64,000 nt of DNA from JAFECT01 sp963838235 (GTDB lineage Bacteria > Pseudomonadota > Alphaproteobacteria > Caulobacterales > Caulobacteraceae): contig CAWIQJ010000001.1 in assembly GCA_963838235.1 (NCBI GenBank), forward strand, positions 186,001 to 250,000, in the 5' to 3' direction. Of this stretch, positions 41,982 to 52,288 are shown in pieces (the stretch's first letter is position 1; each line of letters begins with the position of its first letter). The position numbers and the translations under genes were made by a program. The notes beneath the pieces were generated by a model. The model saw nothing but the letters and a program-made list of their open reading frames with translations. It did not search any database and was not told the origin of the DNA.

Positions 41982-44141
41982 CTAGCGCTGCGCCCCAGCC
42001 TTCAGCGCGCGCACCACCATGCCGGGCGTAAGCACTTGCGGCAGCACCTTGGGCGCGCCGCCGTCGACGCCGTACACCAGATACAGCGGCACGCCCGTCC
42101 GCCCCTCGGCCGCCAGCGCCTTGGTGATTTCCGGATCCGGCCGCGTCCAGTCGCCGACCAGGTACGCCGCGCCGGTGTCGGCGAAGGCCTTGGCCGTGTC
42201 GCCGCTGGCGAAGGCGACCTGTTCATTCACCTTGCAGCTGACGCACCAGGCGGCGGTGAAGTTCACGAACACCGGTTTGCCTTGCGCGCGCAGGTCGGCG
42301 AGGCGTTGCGCCGAATAGGGTTCGGCGTGGAGGGCGGATGGACCGCCCTCGGCGACGGCGCCGCGCGGCGCGCTGTCCGCTGCCGCAGCGAACCCCACGA
42401 GCGCAAGCGCGCCCAGCAGCGACACGCCGGCGGCGATGAGCGACGCCCAGGCGCGGCGGCCTTGCGCCTTCGCGTGCTGGTGCAGGCCGAAGAGGTAGAG
42501 ACAGAGCGCGAGCATGACGCCGCCGCCCATCAACAGGCCGAGCGCGGGGCCGGCGGTCTGCTGCGCGAACACCCAGGCCATGAAGGCTGCGGTCGCGTAC
42601 ATCGGAAACGCCAACAGCTTGCGCAGCGTGTCCATCCATTGGCCGGGCTTGGGCATCCTGCGCAGCAAGGCTGGCGAGAAACTCAGCGCCACAAAGGGCA
42701 GGGCTAGGCCGAGGCCCAGGGCGAGGAACACCGCGACGGTGGCGACCGGGCCTGCGGTCAGCGCATAGCCCAGCGCCGACGCCATGAACGGCGCCGTGCA
42801 CGGCGCGCCGACCACGACGGCGAGCACGCCGGTGAAGAAGGCGCCCGCGCCGCCCGGCTTGTGTTGCAGATCGGAACCGACGCCCTGCAGCGACAGACCG
42901 GCCTCGAACACGCCCGACAAATTGAGCGCAACGGCGAGGGTCAGCAGCGCCAGGGCGGCGACCACCTTCGGCGACTGCAACTGGAAGCCCCAGCCCAGCG
43001 CCTGACCCGCCGCCTTGCCGGCGATGACGACGATGGCGAGCACGAGGAAGGCGCTGAGCGTGCCCGCCAGGAAGAACAAGCCGTCGCGTCGAGCCTCCTG
43101 CGGCGCATGCGCGCGCGAAGCCAGCGCGGCCGCCTTGATCGACAGCACCGGGAACACGCAGGGCATCAGGTTGAGGATCAGTCCACCGAGCAGGGCGAAA
43201 CCGAGCGCAACGAACAGACCGCCGATGTCGCCGCTTGCAGCTTTCGGCGCTTCGTCCGCACTGAGGGCAGGGCCCAGGCCCGAGGCGCCCGGCGGCGGCG
43301 CGACGTTCGGCTTGGCGCTGATCTCCCAGGCGCCGGATTTGGTCGCGAGCACGCCGGACAGCGGCGCGGTCAGGGCGCCGGCTTTCGCTAAGGTTGGACT
43401 AGGCTGCAGGGTGAGCGTGAGACCATCGGGTCCGCGCTCGACCGCCTGGCGCGCGGGGAGGAACACGGTCGCCGCGTCGTTCGGGAAGAAATAGGCGCCG
43501 TCGGCGTCGACGCCCTTCAACGGACCGCCGGCGGCGGCGAGCACGATCGCGCCCTTGGTGAAATTCGCCGACGTCGCAAAGGTTGCGGGCTTCGGCGCCT
43601 GGGCGATGACGCGCGCGATGTCCGGCCCCCAACGCGGCGCCAACTCCGGCTTGCCGGCCGAGACCGGCAACGCGAGTTTCAGGTCCGCGCTCTCGGGAAT
43701 GCACACGTCCTTGCACACGAGAATGTCGAGGTGCGCGGCCAGCGACGCGCGGTCGCCGTCCTTCGAGTTCGCCGACACGCTGATCGCCACCGGCAATAAC
43801 ACCTGGCCTTCGTAGCCGTAGGTCATCAGCGGCGCCTGCGGCATGCGCTCCGGCAGCGGCCAGACCGTGTCGCCCGCCTTCCAGCCGGCGGGCAGGGTCC
43901 AGGTGAACCCCGGCGGAAGGCCCGCATCGCCGGCGTTCCGCCAATAGGTGTGCCAGCCCGGCGCGATCTTCTCGCGCAGGGCTACATAGGTTGTGGTCCC
44001 GGGCTGGGCGGTCGCGGTCAGCGGCGCGAGCTCGACCTCGATGTGGCCGGTGTTCACCGCCTGGGCGAAGGCCGGCCCCGCCGTCAGCGCCATAAGCACT
44101 GCGAACGCCCGGACGATAGCTCTGAAACCGCGCAAAACCAT
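41982..44141 (-). CDS. DsbD/ScsB-type thiol:disulfide interchange protein
   Basis: A 719-residue inner-membrane protein passing reducing power to the periplasm. After a signal peptide (ending GPAFAQA) comes a large periplasmic immunoglobulin-like domain with a Cys pair (LVCKDVC). The membrane part (about 310-590) has the DsbD transmembrane cysteines in LNLMPCVFPVLS and GAPCTAPFM. The C-terminal thioredoxin-like domain holds AAWCVSCKVNE. This three-pair layout is that of DsbD relatives; the long N-terminal domain suggests the ScsB/copper-tolerance branch. Electrons would come from cytoplasmic thioredoxin. The stop is 27 bp from the convergent 41955 stop. Confidence 0.92.
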   Translation of the reverse strand: MVLRGFRAIVRAFAVLMALTAGPAFAQAVNTGHIEVELAPLTATAQPGTTTYVALREKIAPGWHTYWRNAGDAGLPPGFTWTLPAGWKAGDTVWPLPERMPQAPLMTYGYEGQVLLPVAISVSANSKDGDRASLAAHLDILVCKDVCIPESADLKLALPVSAGKPELAPRWGPDIARVIAQAPKPATFATSANFTKGAIVLAAAGGPLKGVDADGAYFFPNDAATVFLPARQAVERGPDGLTLTLQPSPTLAKAGALTAPLSGVLATKSGAWEISAKPNVAPPPGASGLGPALSADEAPKAASGDIGGLFVALGFALLGGLILNLMPCVFPVLSIKAAALASRAHAPQEARRDGLFFLAGTLSAFLVLAIVVIAGKAAGQALGWGFQLQSPKVVAALALLTLAVALNLSGVFEAGLSLQGVGSDLQHKPGGAGAFFTGVLAVVVGAPCTAPFMASALGYALTAGPVATVAVFLALGLGLALPFVALSFSPALLRRMPKPGQWMDTLRKLLAFPMYATAAFMAWVFAQQTAGPALGLLMGGGVMLALCLYLFGLHQHAKAQGRRAWASLIAAGVSLLGALALVGFAAAADSAPRGAVAEGGPSALHAEPYSAQRLADLRAQGKPVFVNFTAAWCVSCKVNEQVAFASGDTAKAFADTGAAYLVGDWTRPDPEITKALAAEGRTGVPLYLVYGVDGGAPKVLPQVLTPGMVVRALKAGAQR

Positions 44142-44196
44142 CCCGGTTATATGGTCGAGATTGCGCTCCGGGGCCAGTGGGGCATGATCCTCCGAA

Positions 44197-44604
44197 ATGT
44201 CCGGGGATCAACTCACCATGACCTTCGACGACCTGGAGATCGGACAGGTGATCTCGCTGGGCGCCATCGCGCTGGACCGCCGCGCCATCGAGGCTTTCTG
44301 TGCGACCTTCGCGCCCGACTGGGACCCGATGAACGGCGCGCCCGACGCCATGGTCTACGCCATCTGGTCGCGGCTCGAAGCCAACTCGGGCAAGAGCGCG
44401 CCCCAGGCCAAACGCCTCGCGGTCGATGCACTCCGCTGGGTGCGCAATCCGCCGGCGGGTGAGCTGCTGCGCGGGCGCATGACGATCATGGGCAAGGACC
44501 CGGTGGGCGAAAGCAAGGGCGTGGTCATCGCCCAACACGACCTGCTCGACGAAGCTGGCCGCCTCGTCTTCTCGTGTCTGACGCGTTCGGTGGTCGGCCG
44601 CTAA
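44197..44604 (+). CDS. MaoC-like hotdog-fold protein
   Basis: A 135-residue protein with the start of a MaoC-type hydratase (TFDDLEIGQVISLGAIALDRRAIEAFCATFAPDWDPMN). The catalytic Asp-His pair of enoyl hydratases is partly visible (DWDPMN, where family members have D-x-x-P-x-H); the His appears replaced. I therefore call it MaoC-like without assigning activity. Its stop overlaps the convergent SapC stop by 4 bp. It is divergent from the DsbD-like gene (55-bp gap). Confidence 0.7.
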   Translation: MSGDQLTMTFDDLEIGQVISLGAIALDRRAIEAFCATFAPDWDPMNGAPDAMVYAIWSRLEANSGKSAPQAKRLAVDALRWVRNPPAGELLRGRMTIMGKDPVGESKGVVIAQHDLLDEAGRLVFSCLTRSVVGR

Positions 44605-45399
44605 GCGTTCGCCGCGACCGGGACTTCCTGGCTCTGGCGCTCGAGCTGGATCGCCACCAACTTGTCCCAGGCGAGCAACGATATCAGGTGCGCGTAGATC
44701 TGCGGCAGGGCGCCGTTGTCGCGCAGCATGACGTACTTGTCCGCCGGAAGCTTGTTCAGCTTCTCGTTGGAGATCGCCCAGTAGTCGGCGAGCTTCACCG
44801 GCGGCACCGCGCTGCCGTCCGCCGACGTCGGCTGGAAGGTCGCCTCGCGGAACTCGAACAGGTCGAGGTCCTTCATCATGGTGACGAACTGCTGGGTGCG
44901 CTGACGCTCGGTTTCGAACTCGGTGCAGAACTGCATGGCCGATTGGGTGTACGGCGACGGCTGGCCGTTCTCGAAGAACGGCACCTCGGGCTTGTCGGAC
45001 ACGAACGGCGCGTTGCGATCGACGCACAGCACCATGCGGTCGGAGCCTTCGTCGTTGGCGAACACGAAGGGATAGCGACGCACAAAGCTCGGGATATAGG
45101 CGTCGACGCGGAACTCGCCGTCGGGGCTGACGAACAGGTTCTCGTTCTGGCGCAGCCCCATCACCGCCAGCGGCACCTTGCCATCGCCGAGGAAGATGAT
45201 CGGATAGCTGAGGCCCGCGCCGATGAACTCGGCCACGGTCAGGGGCACCAGATTGGTGCGGGCGACGAAGCCGTAGGGCTTGGCCGTACGGTTGACCCCC
45301 AGGCCGCCGTGGATTCTGGGCGCTCAGGGGCTCGGGCTTGTCGTAGAAAAGCACGTTGCCGGAAAGCGAAACGCCAGTGTCGAGGTCGCCCTGTTCCAT
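44601..45399 (-). pseudogene. SapC-family protein, split by a +1 frameshift
   Basis: The N-terminus (ATG at 45399: MEQGDLDTGVSLSGNVLFYD) is in one frame, and the body (44601-45311) in another. Dropping one base near 45312 joins EPLSAQN to HGGLGVNRTAKPYGFVARTN, a natural SapC beginning. The body carries the family blocks VPLTVAEFIGAGLSYPIIFLGD, VDAYIPSFVRRYPFVFA and FKPFELLTEA-like FTEFETERQRTQQFVTMMKDLDLF. SapC proteins are widespread in alphaproteobacteria and often linked to surface-layer or peptide handling; their function is poorly known. Probably intact in vivo. Confidence 0.82.
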
Positions 45400-45565
45400 G
45401 ATCCACAAGTCTCTTGAAAGGTGAGGGGCGCTTCTAGCCGAACCCGGACCGCCCGGCAACGAGACCGGGCGTATGGGGCGAACGGCAAATCGATCCTACG
45501 CCCTAGGCGGGTGCTGGAATGCGGCGGCCCGCGTCCTTAGCTAGAAGAGGACAGGAGGCCGGTTC

Positions 45566-46468
45566 ATGGACGCCGCCCGATTTCAGGAGCCCCGCCGCCG
45601 GATGGTCCCCATCCGCAGCCCCTGGGGCGACGGCGATATGGCGGTGCTCGACTTCGGCGACGCCCAGCGGCCGGTGGACGTGGTCTTCCTGCACGCCAAC
45701 GGTTTCAACGCCCTGACCTATCGCACCCTGCTGGCGCCGCTGTCGGCGACGCTTCGGATCGTGGCGCCGGACCTGCGCGGCCACGGCGCGACCACCTTGA
45801 AGGCCGACCCGCGCGGGCGGCGCTCCTGGCGCGATCTCCGCGACGACGTGCTGGCGCTGCTGGAAGCGCTCGGCGGGCCGCCGGTGACCCTGGCCGGCCA
45901 CTCCATGGGCGGCACGGTGGCGCTGGAGGCGGCGGGCGCGCGTCCCGGCAAGGTCTCCAACCTCGCCCTGTTCGACCCGGTGATCTGGCGGCCGACGGTG
46001 CTCGCCCTGGCGCGACTGCCCGGCGCACGCGCGTTGACCGCGGCCCGGTTTCCGCTGGTTCAGGGCGCCCTGCGCCGCCGCTCGGTCTTCGCCGACCAGG
46101 CCGAGGCGTTCACCACCTATCGCGGCCGCGGCGCCTTTGCGTCCTGGCCCGAGACGACCCTGGCCGACTACGTCGCCGGCGGCTTCGTCGAGCGCGACAA
46201 CGGCACGGTTGAACTCGCCTGCGCGCCGGCCTGGGAGGCGTCTAACTACATCGCCCAGGCCAACGATCCGTGGCGCGTGCTGCGCCGGTTCGACCGGCCG
46301 GTGACCATCCTGAAGGGCGAACGCGGGTCCACCTGCCACGTCTCCGACCGCGCGGGCCTCAGCCACCGTTTCGCGCGCCTGCGCGTCGAGACGGTGACCG
46401 GCGGCCACTTCTTCCCGATGGAACGCCCCAACCTGGTTCGCGACGCGATCCTCGACGCGGCGGTTTAA
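45566..46468 (+). CDS. Alpha/beta hydrolase
   Basis: A 300-residue alpha/beta hydrolase. The oxyanion region FLHANGFNALTYRTLLAPL, the nucleophile Ser113 in AGHSMGG and His281 in TGGHFFPMERP are visible; the acid is probably the Asp/Glu near LKGERGSTCHV. No signal peptide, so it is cytoplasmic. The substrate is unknown (esterase, lactonase or epoxide-type enzymes share this layout). Its last 69 bp recur, 91% identical, at 47541-47609 after the next gene. Confidence 0.87.
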   Translation: MDAARFQEPRRRMVPIRSPWGDGDMAVLDFGDAQRPVDVVFLHANGFNALTYRTLLAPLSATLRIVAPDLRGHGATTLKADPRGRRSWRDLRDDVLALLEALGGPPVTLAGHSMGGTVALEAAGARPGKVSNLALFDPVIWRPTVLALARLPGARALTAARFPLVQGALRRRSVFADQAEAFTTYRGRGAFASWPETTLADYVAGGFVERDNGTVELACAPAWEASNYIAQANDPWRVLRRFDRPVTILKGERGSTCHVSDRAGLSHRFARLRVETVTGGHFFPMERPNLVRDAILDAAV

Positions 46469-46637
46469 CGGGGGCTATCCTGGCTGGCGCGCGAAAGCGC
46501 CGGCGGCGGCTTGAGACGCCGGTCTGGGATCCGCATTTGTCGCCAGCAGCAAGCCGATGGCGACGAACGTCGAGCGGCCGCCTGGACATTGCCATAAAAC
46601 GGCGGTGTTGGTTGTGCGCTGGAACGGAGAGGGCTCG

Positions 46638-47522
46638 ATGAACCGGACCGTGCTGTCGATCCTGGTTCTGACCGCCGCGGCGACGTTGGCGGCCGCCGGC
46701 GCCGCGCCCACGCAGACAGGGACGAAAATGTCTCTGGACGGCGTCATCAACCAGGACACAGACGACACCTTGGCGTTCACGCCTGACGGAAACGCCGTCT
46801 TCTTCGACCGAAGCGAAGGGGCGCACAAGACTGTCATGATCTCGCATCGCAGGGGCGGACGCTGGGCGCCGGCCGAGGTCGCGCCTTTCTCAGGCCATTG
46901 GTTCGATCAGGACCCGGTCGTGTCGCCGGACGGGCGCTACATGCTGTTCAACTCGGACCGGCCTACGCCGCAAAGCGCCGCGCCGCTGGTGCAGACGTAC
47001 TTTTCGAAGACCGGCGCGCCGGGCTCGAACATCTGGCGGGTCGATCGCAAGGGCGCCGGGTGGGGTGAGCTCACGTGGCTCGGGACGAACATCAACAACG
47101 ACATCTTCGTCGACTTCGCAGGCATCGCCGGGGACAACACGCTCTATTTCATGCGCTTCGACGCGACGGACAGGGTCATGCAGCTCTGGCGCGCGGCCTA
47201 TCGCGGCGGCGCCTATGGCGCGGCGCAAAGGGTTGTGCTCGGCGACCCCAAGGTGTCGATCCACGATCCGGCGATCGCGAAGGACCAGTCGTTCATCGTG
47301 TTCGACTACGGCAAGGTCAAAGGCGGTCTCGGCCGGTTGTCGATCGCGTTCCGCCGCGGCGCAGGCTGGACCGCGCCCATCGACCTGGGCGACGCCGCGA
47401 ACGCCGACCTTCCCTGGGGCGCTCACCTGTCACTGGACCAACGCGCCGTCTACGTCACCGGCCAATCGGGCATCTGGCGCCTGCCGCTCGACCCGTGGCT
47501 GAAGGGACGCCACGGCGGTTGA
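46638..47522 (+). CDS. Secreted PD40/TolB-like beta-propeller protein
   Basis: A 294-residue protein; start at the ATG at 46638 with GGAGAGGG upstream. A signal peptide (MNRTVLSILVLTAAATLAAA, ending AAPTQ) leads propeller blades with LAFTPDGNAVFFDRS, DPVVSPDGRYMLFNSDRP, DIFVDFAGIAGDNTLYFMRFD, DPAIAKDQSFIVFDYG and LSLDQRAVYVTG, that is, about five WD-like PD40 strands. It has no enzyme motif and probably binds a ligand or partner in the periplasm. It sits between a hydrolase gene and a hydrolase remnant. Confidence 0.8.
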   Translation: MNRTVLSILVLTAAATLAAAGAAPTQTGTKMSLDGVINQDTDDTLAFTPDGNAVFFDRSEGAHKTVMISHRRGGRWAPAEVAPFSGHWFDQDPVVSPDGRYMLFNSDRPTPQSAAPLVQTYFSKTGAPGSNIWRVDRKGAGWGELTWLGTNINNDIFVDFAGIAGDNTLYFMRFDATDRVMQLWRAAYRGGAYGAAQRVVLGDPKVSIHDPAIAKDQSFIVFDYGKVKGGLGRLSIAFRRGAGWTAPIDLGDAANADLPWGAHLSLDQRAVYVTGQSGIWRLPLDPWLKGRHGG

Positions 47523-47540
47523 GCGGGCATAGGCCGCGGA

Positions 47541-47609
47541 GGCGGCCACGTCTTCCCGATGGAGCGCCCGAACCTGGTGCGCGACGCGATCCTGGACGCG
47601 GCGGTGTAA
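47541..47609 (+). pseudogene. 3-prime remnant of a second alpha/beta hydrolase gene
   Basis: These 69 bp encode GGHVFPMERPNLVRDAILDA AV and a stop, matching the last 69 bp of the hydrolase at 45566-46468 at 63 of 69 positions. Five of the six differences are silent third-position changes and one changes Phe to Val. No start or body precedes it. The pattern of silent changes indicates descent from a formerly working paralog whose 5-prime part was lost, not a fresh copy. Confidence 0.75.
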
Positions 47610-47626
47610 GCGACCACGGCGGCGCC

Positions 47627-48406
47627 TCAGTCTGTCCCTTGCGGCCGCAGCGGATGGGCGCGCGCGATGGCGATGAAATTTTGGTTGGGCGCGGCGCCGT
47701 ACTGCGCCGGCGGCACAGTAGCAATGGGCTGACAGATCGACGTGCTCTCGACGGGTCTGGAGAGCACCTTGTTGTAGCGGCCCCGATTGAAGCCGATGTG
47801 GTAGGCGTCCAGAGCCTGATGGGCGCGGACGCCCCTGCCGCCGATGGACCAGTCGAGGTAGCGCGCTTCGCCGATCGCCTGGCGGTAGGTCGCGGCGTCC
47901 GCGGCGTTGAAGGCGCGTCCCGGCCCCACGAGACCGTAGAGCGTTGTCCAGACCTTCCCCTCCGCTTGGTTTGCGTCGTCGACTTCGCCGATGAATTTGT
48001 AGGCGCTGGAGTATCCCAGCACGTCGTCGGGGCGGAGGTGCGCGACGGTTTGGGCGCTTGCCGCGCTCTGCCACATGCCTGATCCCCATACGAAAACCGA
48101 TGGAAAGCCGGGATCTCCCATTGGCGGCAAGCGGCCGCTCTTAGCCGCCGCGTCGACAGCCGCTGCGAGATCGTCGAGCCGCCGCTGGACACAGTCGCTC
48201 GCCCGCGCGCGAAACTCCGCCTGTCCCAGAAGCGTGCCCAGCTCGATCGAAAGACGTGTCCTCGTCTCGGCGACCTCATGGCCCCGGTGAAGCGCTTCGA
48301 CAAGCTGCTCGAGCCCGAGCGCGATCACGATGCCGCAGATGATGGTCGCAATCTCCATGGCGAATTCGCGCCAGTTGTGCGCCGCCTTCGGTTTGTGAAT
48401 ATCCAC
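47627..48406 (-). CDS. Membrane-anchored hypothetical protein (HNWREF-type family)
   Basis: A 259-residue protein. GAGGAGG stands directly before the GTG at 48406, so I prefer this start over the ORF opening at 48451. A short cytoplasmic tail (VDIHKPKAAHNWREFAMEI) precedes one membrane helix (ATIICGIVIALGLEQLVEAL); the rest is a helical domain with conserved Cys/Arg positions. The N-terminal pattern HNWREF plus helix is one I recognise from a common alphaproteobacterial family of unknown function. The protein cut off at the start of this window is a relative. Confidence 0.75.
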   Translation of the reverse strand: MDIHKPKAAHNWREFAMEIATIICGIVIALGLEQLVEALHRGHEVAETRTRLSIELGTLLGQAEFRARASDCVQRRLDDLAAAVDAAAKSGRLPPMGDPGFPSVFVWGSGMWQSAASAQTVAHLRPDDVLGYSSAYKFIGEVDDANQAEGKVWTTLYGLVGPGRAFNAADAATYRQAIGEARYLDWSIGGRGVRAHQALDAYHIGFNRGRYNKVLSRPVESTSICQPIATVPPAQYGAAPNQNFIAIARAHPLRPQGTD

Positions 48407-48577
48407 GCCCGCCTCCTCGGCCGATCCATCCCGCCGGAGCGTGCGTACCACAGACGGGCCAAGGGACGGAAAGGGGTCGGTGGACGCCGGCCTGCGGTCG
48501 CTGCATGAACCTGCGTGTTGACCTGGGGCTCAAGCTCCGCTCAGTTCCAAACTCGGGCGTCCGCCGAGGGGAAAACC

Positions 48578-51500
48578 ATGTCCATGCCACGAACCGCCGG
48601 CGCGTTTCTGTTCGCCGCCCTGTCGGTGCTCTGCATCAGCGCGTCTGGCGCCGCCCAGACCCCGCCAGCCGCCCCCACGACCCCGCCCAAGCCGGTCTAT
48701 TCCCACACCCCCTCGGTAGACGATACCTACCGGCGCGACCCCGATCAGCCGGTGGACCAGGCCTATAGCGACGCGATCAAGCGCTACACCACCGACTCGC
48801 AGTTCTCCTCGCCGCTGGTGGACTATCTGCCTGCCTCGACCACCGTGCCGACCCCGATGAAGACCCTGGGCGTGATCGCTGGCGCGCCCGACTACCTGCC
48901 CTACGCCGAGGACGTCTATAAGTACTTCCGCGCGCTGGCGGCCGCCTCGCCGCGGGTCAAGGTGTTCACCATCGGCCACACCGAAGAGGGCCGCGAGATG
49001 ATCGCCGTGGCCATCGCCGACGAGAAGTCTCCTGAAAGACCAGAAGGCCAACGACGCGCGCCTGGCGCAACTGGCCGACCCGCGCACCATCGGCCTCGAC
49101 GACGCCAAGGCCAAGGCGCTGATCCAACAATCCGTGCCGGTCTATTACATCACCGGCACCATCCACTCGTCGGAGACCGGCGCGCCCACGGCGCTGATGG
49201 AGATGGCCTATCGGCTGGCGGTTGACGATTCACCCTACATCAAAAACATCCGCTCGAAGATGATCGTCCTGATCACCCCGGTGGTGGAGGTGGACGGGCG
49301 CGACCGCATGGTCGACCTCTACCGCTGGCACAAGGCGCATCCGGGCGAGGAGTACCCGCGCCTCATGTACTGGGGCCACTACGTCGCGCACGACAACAAC
49401 CGCGACGCCATGGGCCTGACGCTCAACCTGTCGCGCAATGTGCTCGACACCTATCTGGGCTGGCACGCCCAGGTGCTGCACGACCTGCACGAGTCGGTGC
49501 CGTTCCTCTACGACAACACCGTCGGCGACGGGCCTTACAACGCTTGGATCGATCCGATCGTCGCCGACGAGTGGCAGGAGCTCGGCTGGAACAACGTCGG
49601 CCAGATGCAGGGCTTCGGCATGCCCGGCGTGTTCACCCACGGCGACTTCGACACCTGGTCGCCGGGCTATCTGATGTTCCTCGCCGCCATGCACAACGGC
49701 ACCAGTCGGCTCTACGAGACCTTCGGCAACGGCGGCGCCGACACCGAAAAGCGCATCTTAGATCCGGAGGAGTACAGCCGCACCTGGTATCGGCCCAACC
49801 CGCCGCTGCCGGTGGTGACCTGGTCCCAACGCGACAACAACAATTACGAACAGAGCGCGCTGCTTTCGACGCTGCACTACTATTCCGAACACACCCAGCA
49901 TTTCCTCGAGAACTTTTATCTGAAGAGCAAACGCTCGATTCAGAAGCCGTCGCTGGAGGGGCCCGCCGCCTGGGTGCTGCCCGCCAATCCGGCCGAGACC
50001 AACCGGCAACTGCAGTTGCTCGACGTGTTGAAGCGCCAGCATGTGGAGATCAGCCAGCTGACCGACGCGCGCACCCAACTGGTGGCGGCGGCCAAGCGCG
50101 GCGACGCGCCGGTGAAAGTCGACCTGCCCGCCGGCAGTTTTGTCGTCCGCATGGACCAGCCCTACGCCCGCGCGGCGGACGCCCTGCTCGATCGCCAGTA
50201 CTGGGCCCCGGACGATCCGCAGAAGCACCCCTACGACGACACCGGCTGGTCGTTCCCCGAACTGTTCAACGTCAAGGCTGTGCGCGTCACCGACGCGGCG
50301 ATCCTGCAGGCGCCGATGACGCCGCTGGGCGACGCCGCCGACGTCTCCGGCAAGCTTTCGGGCGCGGGCGACGTCACGGTGGTCAACAACAGCGGTCAGG
50401 TTTCACTGCTGTCGCTGGTCTACAAACTGGGCCCGCAGAAGATCGCCGTGGCCGACGCGGCGTTCGACGCGGAGGGCAAGCACTATGCCGCCGGTTCGCT
50501 GGTGATCACCGGCGCCGACCAGGGCAAGCTGGCGGACGCGCTGAAGGCCCTGGCCCTCGACGCCGAGCGCGTCAGTGCGGCGCCGACGGTAACGTCACAC
50601 CCGGCCCGGGCGCCGAGGATCGCGATCATGCACACCTGGCTCTCGACCCAGAGCGAGGGCTGGTGGCGCCAGGCCTTCGACCGGGCCGGCATCCCTTACA
50701 CCTACATCAGCACCCAGGCCGCGGCGGCCGACGCCGACCTGCGCGCCAAGTACGACGTGATCGTGTTCGCCCCGGTGGGCGGCGCCTCCAGGCGCGACAT
50801 CGTCGACGGCATCCCGCGCTACGGCAATGCGCTGCCCTGGCAGAAGACCGCGCTGACGCCCAACATGACCATCGAACTCCACGCCGGACATGCGCCCCGG
50901 CCTCGGCGGCGAAGGCGTCGACCATCTTCGCCGCTTCGTCGAAACCGGCGGCCTGCTGATCACCTGCGAAGACACCGCCGAGTTCGCCATCGACAGCGGC
51001 CTTGCGCCCGGCGTCTCGGTGGCGCGCGGCGGCGACGTGCGCGTGGTGGGCTCGGTCCTCGACGCCGTGTTCGTCTCGCCGCAAAGCCCGGTCGCCTTCG
51101 GCTTCGGCAAGGAGGTGTCGGTGATGAGCGCCGACGGCATGGCCTTCAATGTCAGTGAGACCACGCGTTCGCGCGGCGGCCGCGTCCTGATGGACCCCTA
51201 TGAGCAACGCCCGACCGGCCGCGGCTCGGTGGACGACAGCGACGTCGTCGGCGGTCGCGAACTGACCGACGCGCCGCCTCTGCCCAAGCCCAAGCCGTGG
51301 GAGCCGACGCCGCTGAACGAGGACCAGATGCGCAACAACCCCTCGGTCATTCCCGAGGCGCTGCGGCCGGAGGTCATCCTCAGGTTCGCCGACGCCAAGG
51401 ACCTTTTGCGCTCAGGCCTTCTCGACCACGCCGGCTCGATCGCGGAGCACGCCATCGTGGTGGACGCGCACGTAGGCACGGGAAACACCCTGCTGTTCGC

Positions 51501-51624
51501 CAACCTGCCGATCTATCGCGGCGAGACGCTGGGGACTTACCCCCTGGTGTTCAACGCGATCATGAACTTTGATCGGTTGGCGAAACCCTCGCCCGCTCCG
51601 GCGGCTAAGGCGTCGACACCGTGA
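48578..51624 (+). pseudogene. Secreted M14-family carboxypeptidase-like protein, two +1 frameshifts
   Basis: Three frames, 48578-49028, 49029-50880 and 50881-51624, together form one protein of about 1014 residues. A signal peptide (ending SGAAQTP) is followed by the M14 zinc domain with the ligand pattern IHSSETG (H-x-x-E) and a later LHDLHES His. Large C-terminal domains of unknown role follow. At 49028 the joined text reads IADEKLLKDQKANDARL; at 50880 it reads TIELTPDMRPGLGGEGVDHL. Each junction needs one base removed. Such proteins are periplasmic carboxypeptidases or glycan-peptide hydrolases. Probably intact in vivo. Confidence 0.82.
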
Positions 51625-51877
51625 CAGGCGCCCGGCGCCCAAAGCGGACGGTTCGAATATCCATGATGGGTGGCGGGTTCAACTGATCGCCGCAATGGGG
51701 TCCTCGGTCGGCCCGTTAAATCGGCTTCCGGGTGCACGAGAAAGAACTTACAGTGGGGGGATCTAGCAGCGCTAAGGGACTGTCAGTCGGCGGTTAGGTG
51801 GCCGTTCTTCGCTGCTCAATACGCGAAGGCTCCTTCCAACCAAGGCCCTTCGTTCATTCCTAAACAGAACAGAGGAC

Positions 51878-52213
51878 ATGGCTATGCTGAAAACGCCTAA
51901 GTATGTGGTTTCGCTTTTCGCGTTCGCTGTTGTATTTCCACTTGCAACGTCCGCGGTCTCAATTGCCGGGAGCACCAAGTTTGCGGAGAGCGGCAAGGGA
52001 ACGCAGAAGGGACCCACCATACGATTGGACAAGACGAGCCCCAAAAAGCAGCCAACCCACAGCATGGGCGTCGTGAGAGACATCAACCCAGCCGTTGGAC
52101 GCCTGAGGGGGCCGGAGGTTCGTGAGAGCGGAATGGGTAGGCTCGCGGGCGAGATACGAGGCGACAAGCACACCCCGAAGAGGACTCCGACGTTCGGGGC
52201 GATGCCGAGATAA
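51878..52213 (+). CDS. Small secreted hypothetical protein
   Basis: A 111-residue protein with AGAGGAC before the ATG. A signal peptide (MAMLKTPKYVVSLFAFAVVF, ending ATSAVS) leads a basic, Gly/Lys/Pro-rich mature part without cysteines (GSTKFAESGKGTQKG, DKTSPKKQPTHSMG). It is probably unstructured. It lies in a patch visibly poorer in G+C than its surroundings, with the orphan genes at 52289 and 53032. No relative recognised. Confidence 0.55.
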   Translation: MAMLKTPKYVVSLFAFAVVFPLATSAVSIAGSTKFAESGKGTQKGPTIRLDKTSPKKQPTHSMGVVRDINPAVGRLRGPEVRESGMGRLAGEIRGDKHTPKRTPTFGAMPR

Positions 52214-52288
52214 CTCTGCAGCGGTGGGACGTATTTTGCTCTCAAATGGGCTCACGCCCGCAACCTTAATGCTGAAGGAGATTCAGCG

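Noticed and set aside
47075..48082. A 335-codon plus-strand frame over the propeller and HNWREF-type genes
   Set aside because: It overlaps two real genes in other frames, and its text is Arg/Pro-rich with no ribosome site.
48515..51158. Programmed frameshifting in the M14 gene
   Set aside because: No slippery heptamer or downstream structure at 49028 or 50880, and seven other sites in unrelated genes show the same one-base excess. A sequence error is simpler.
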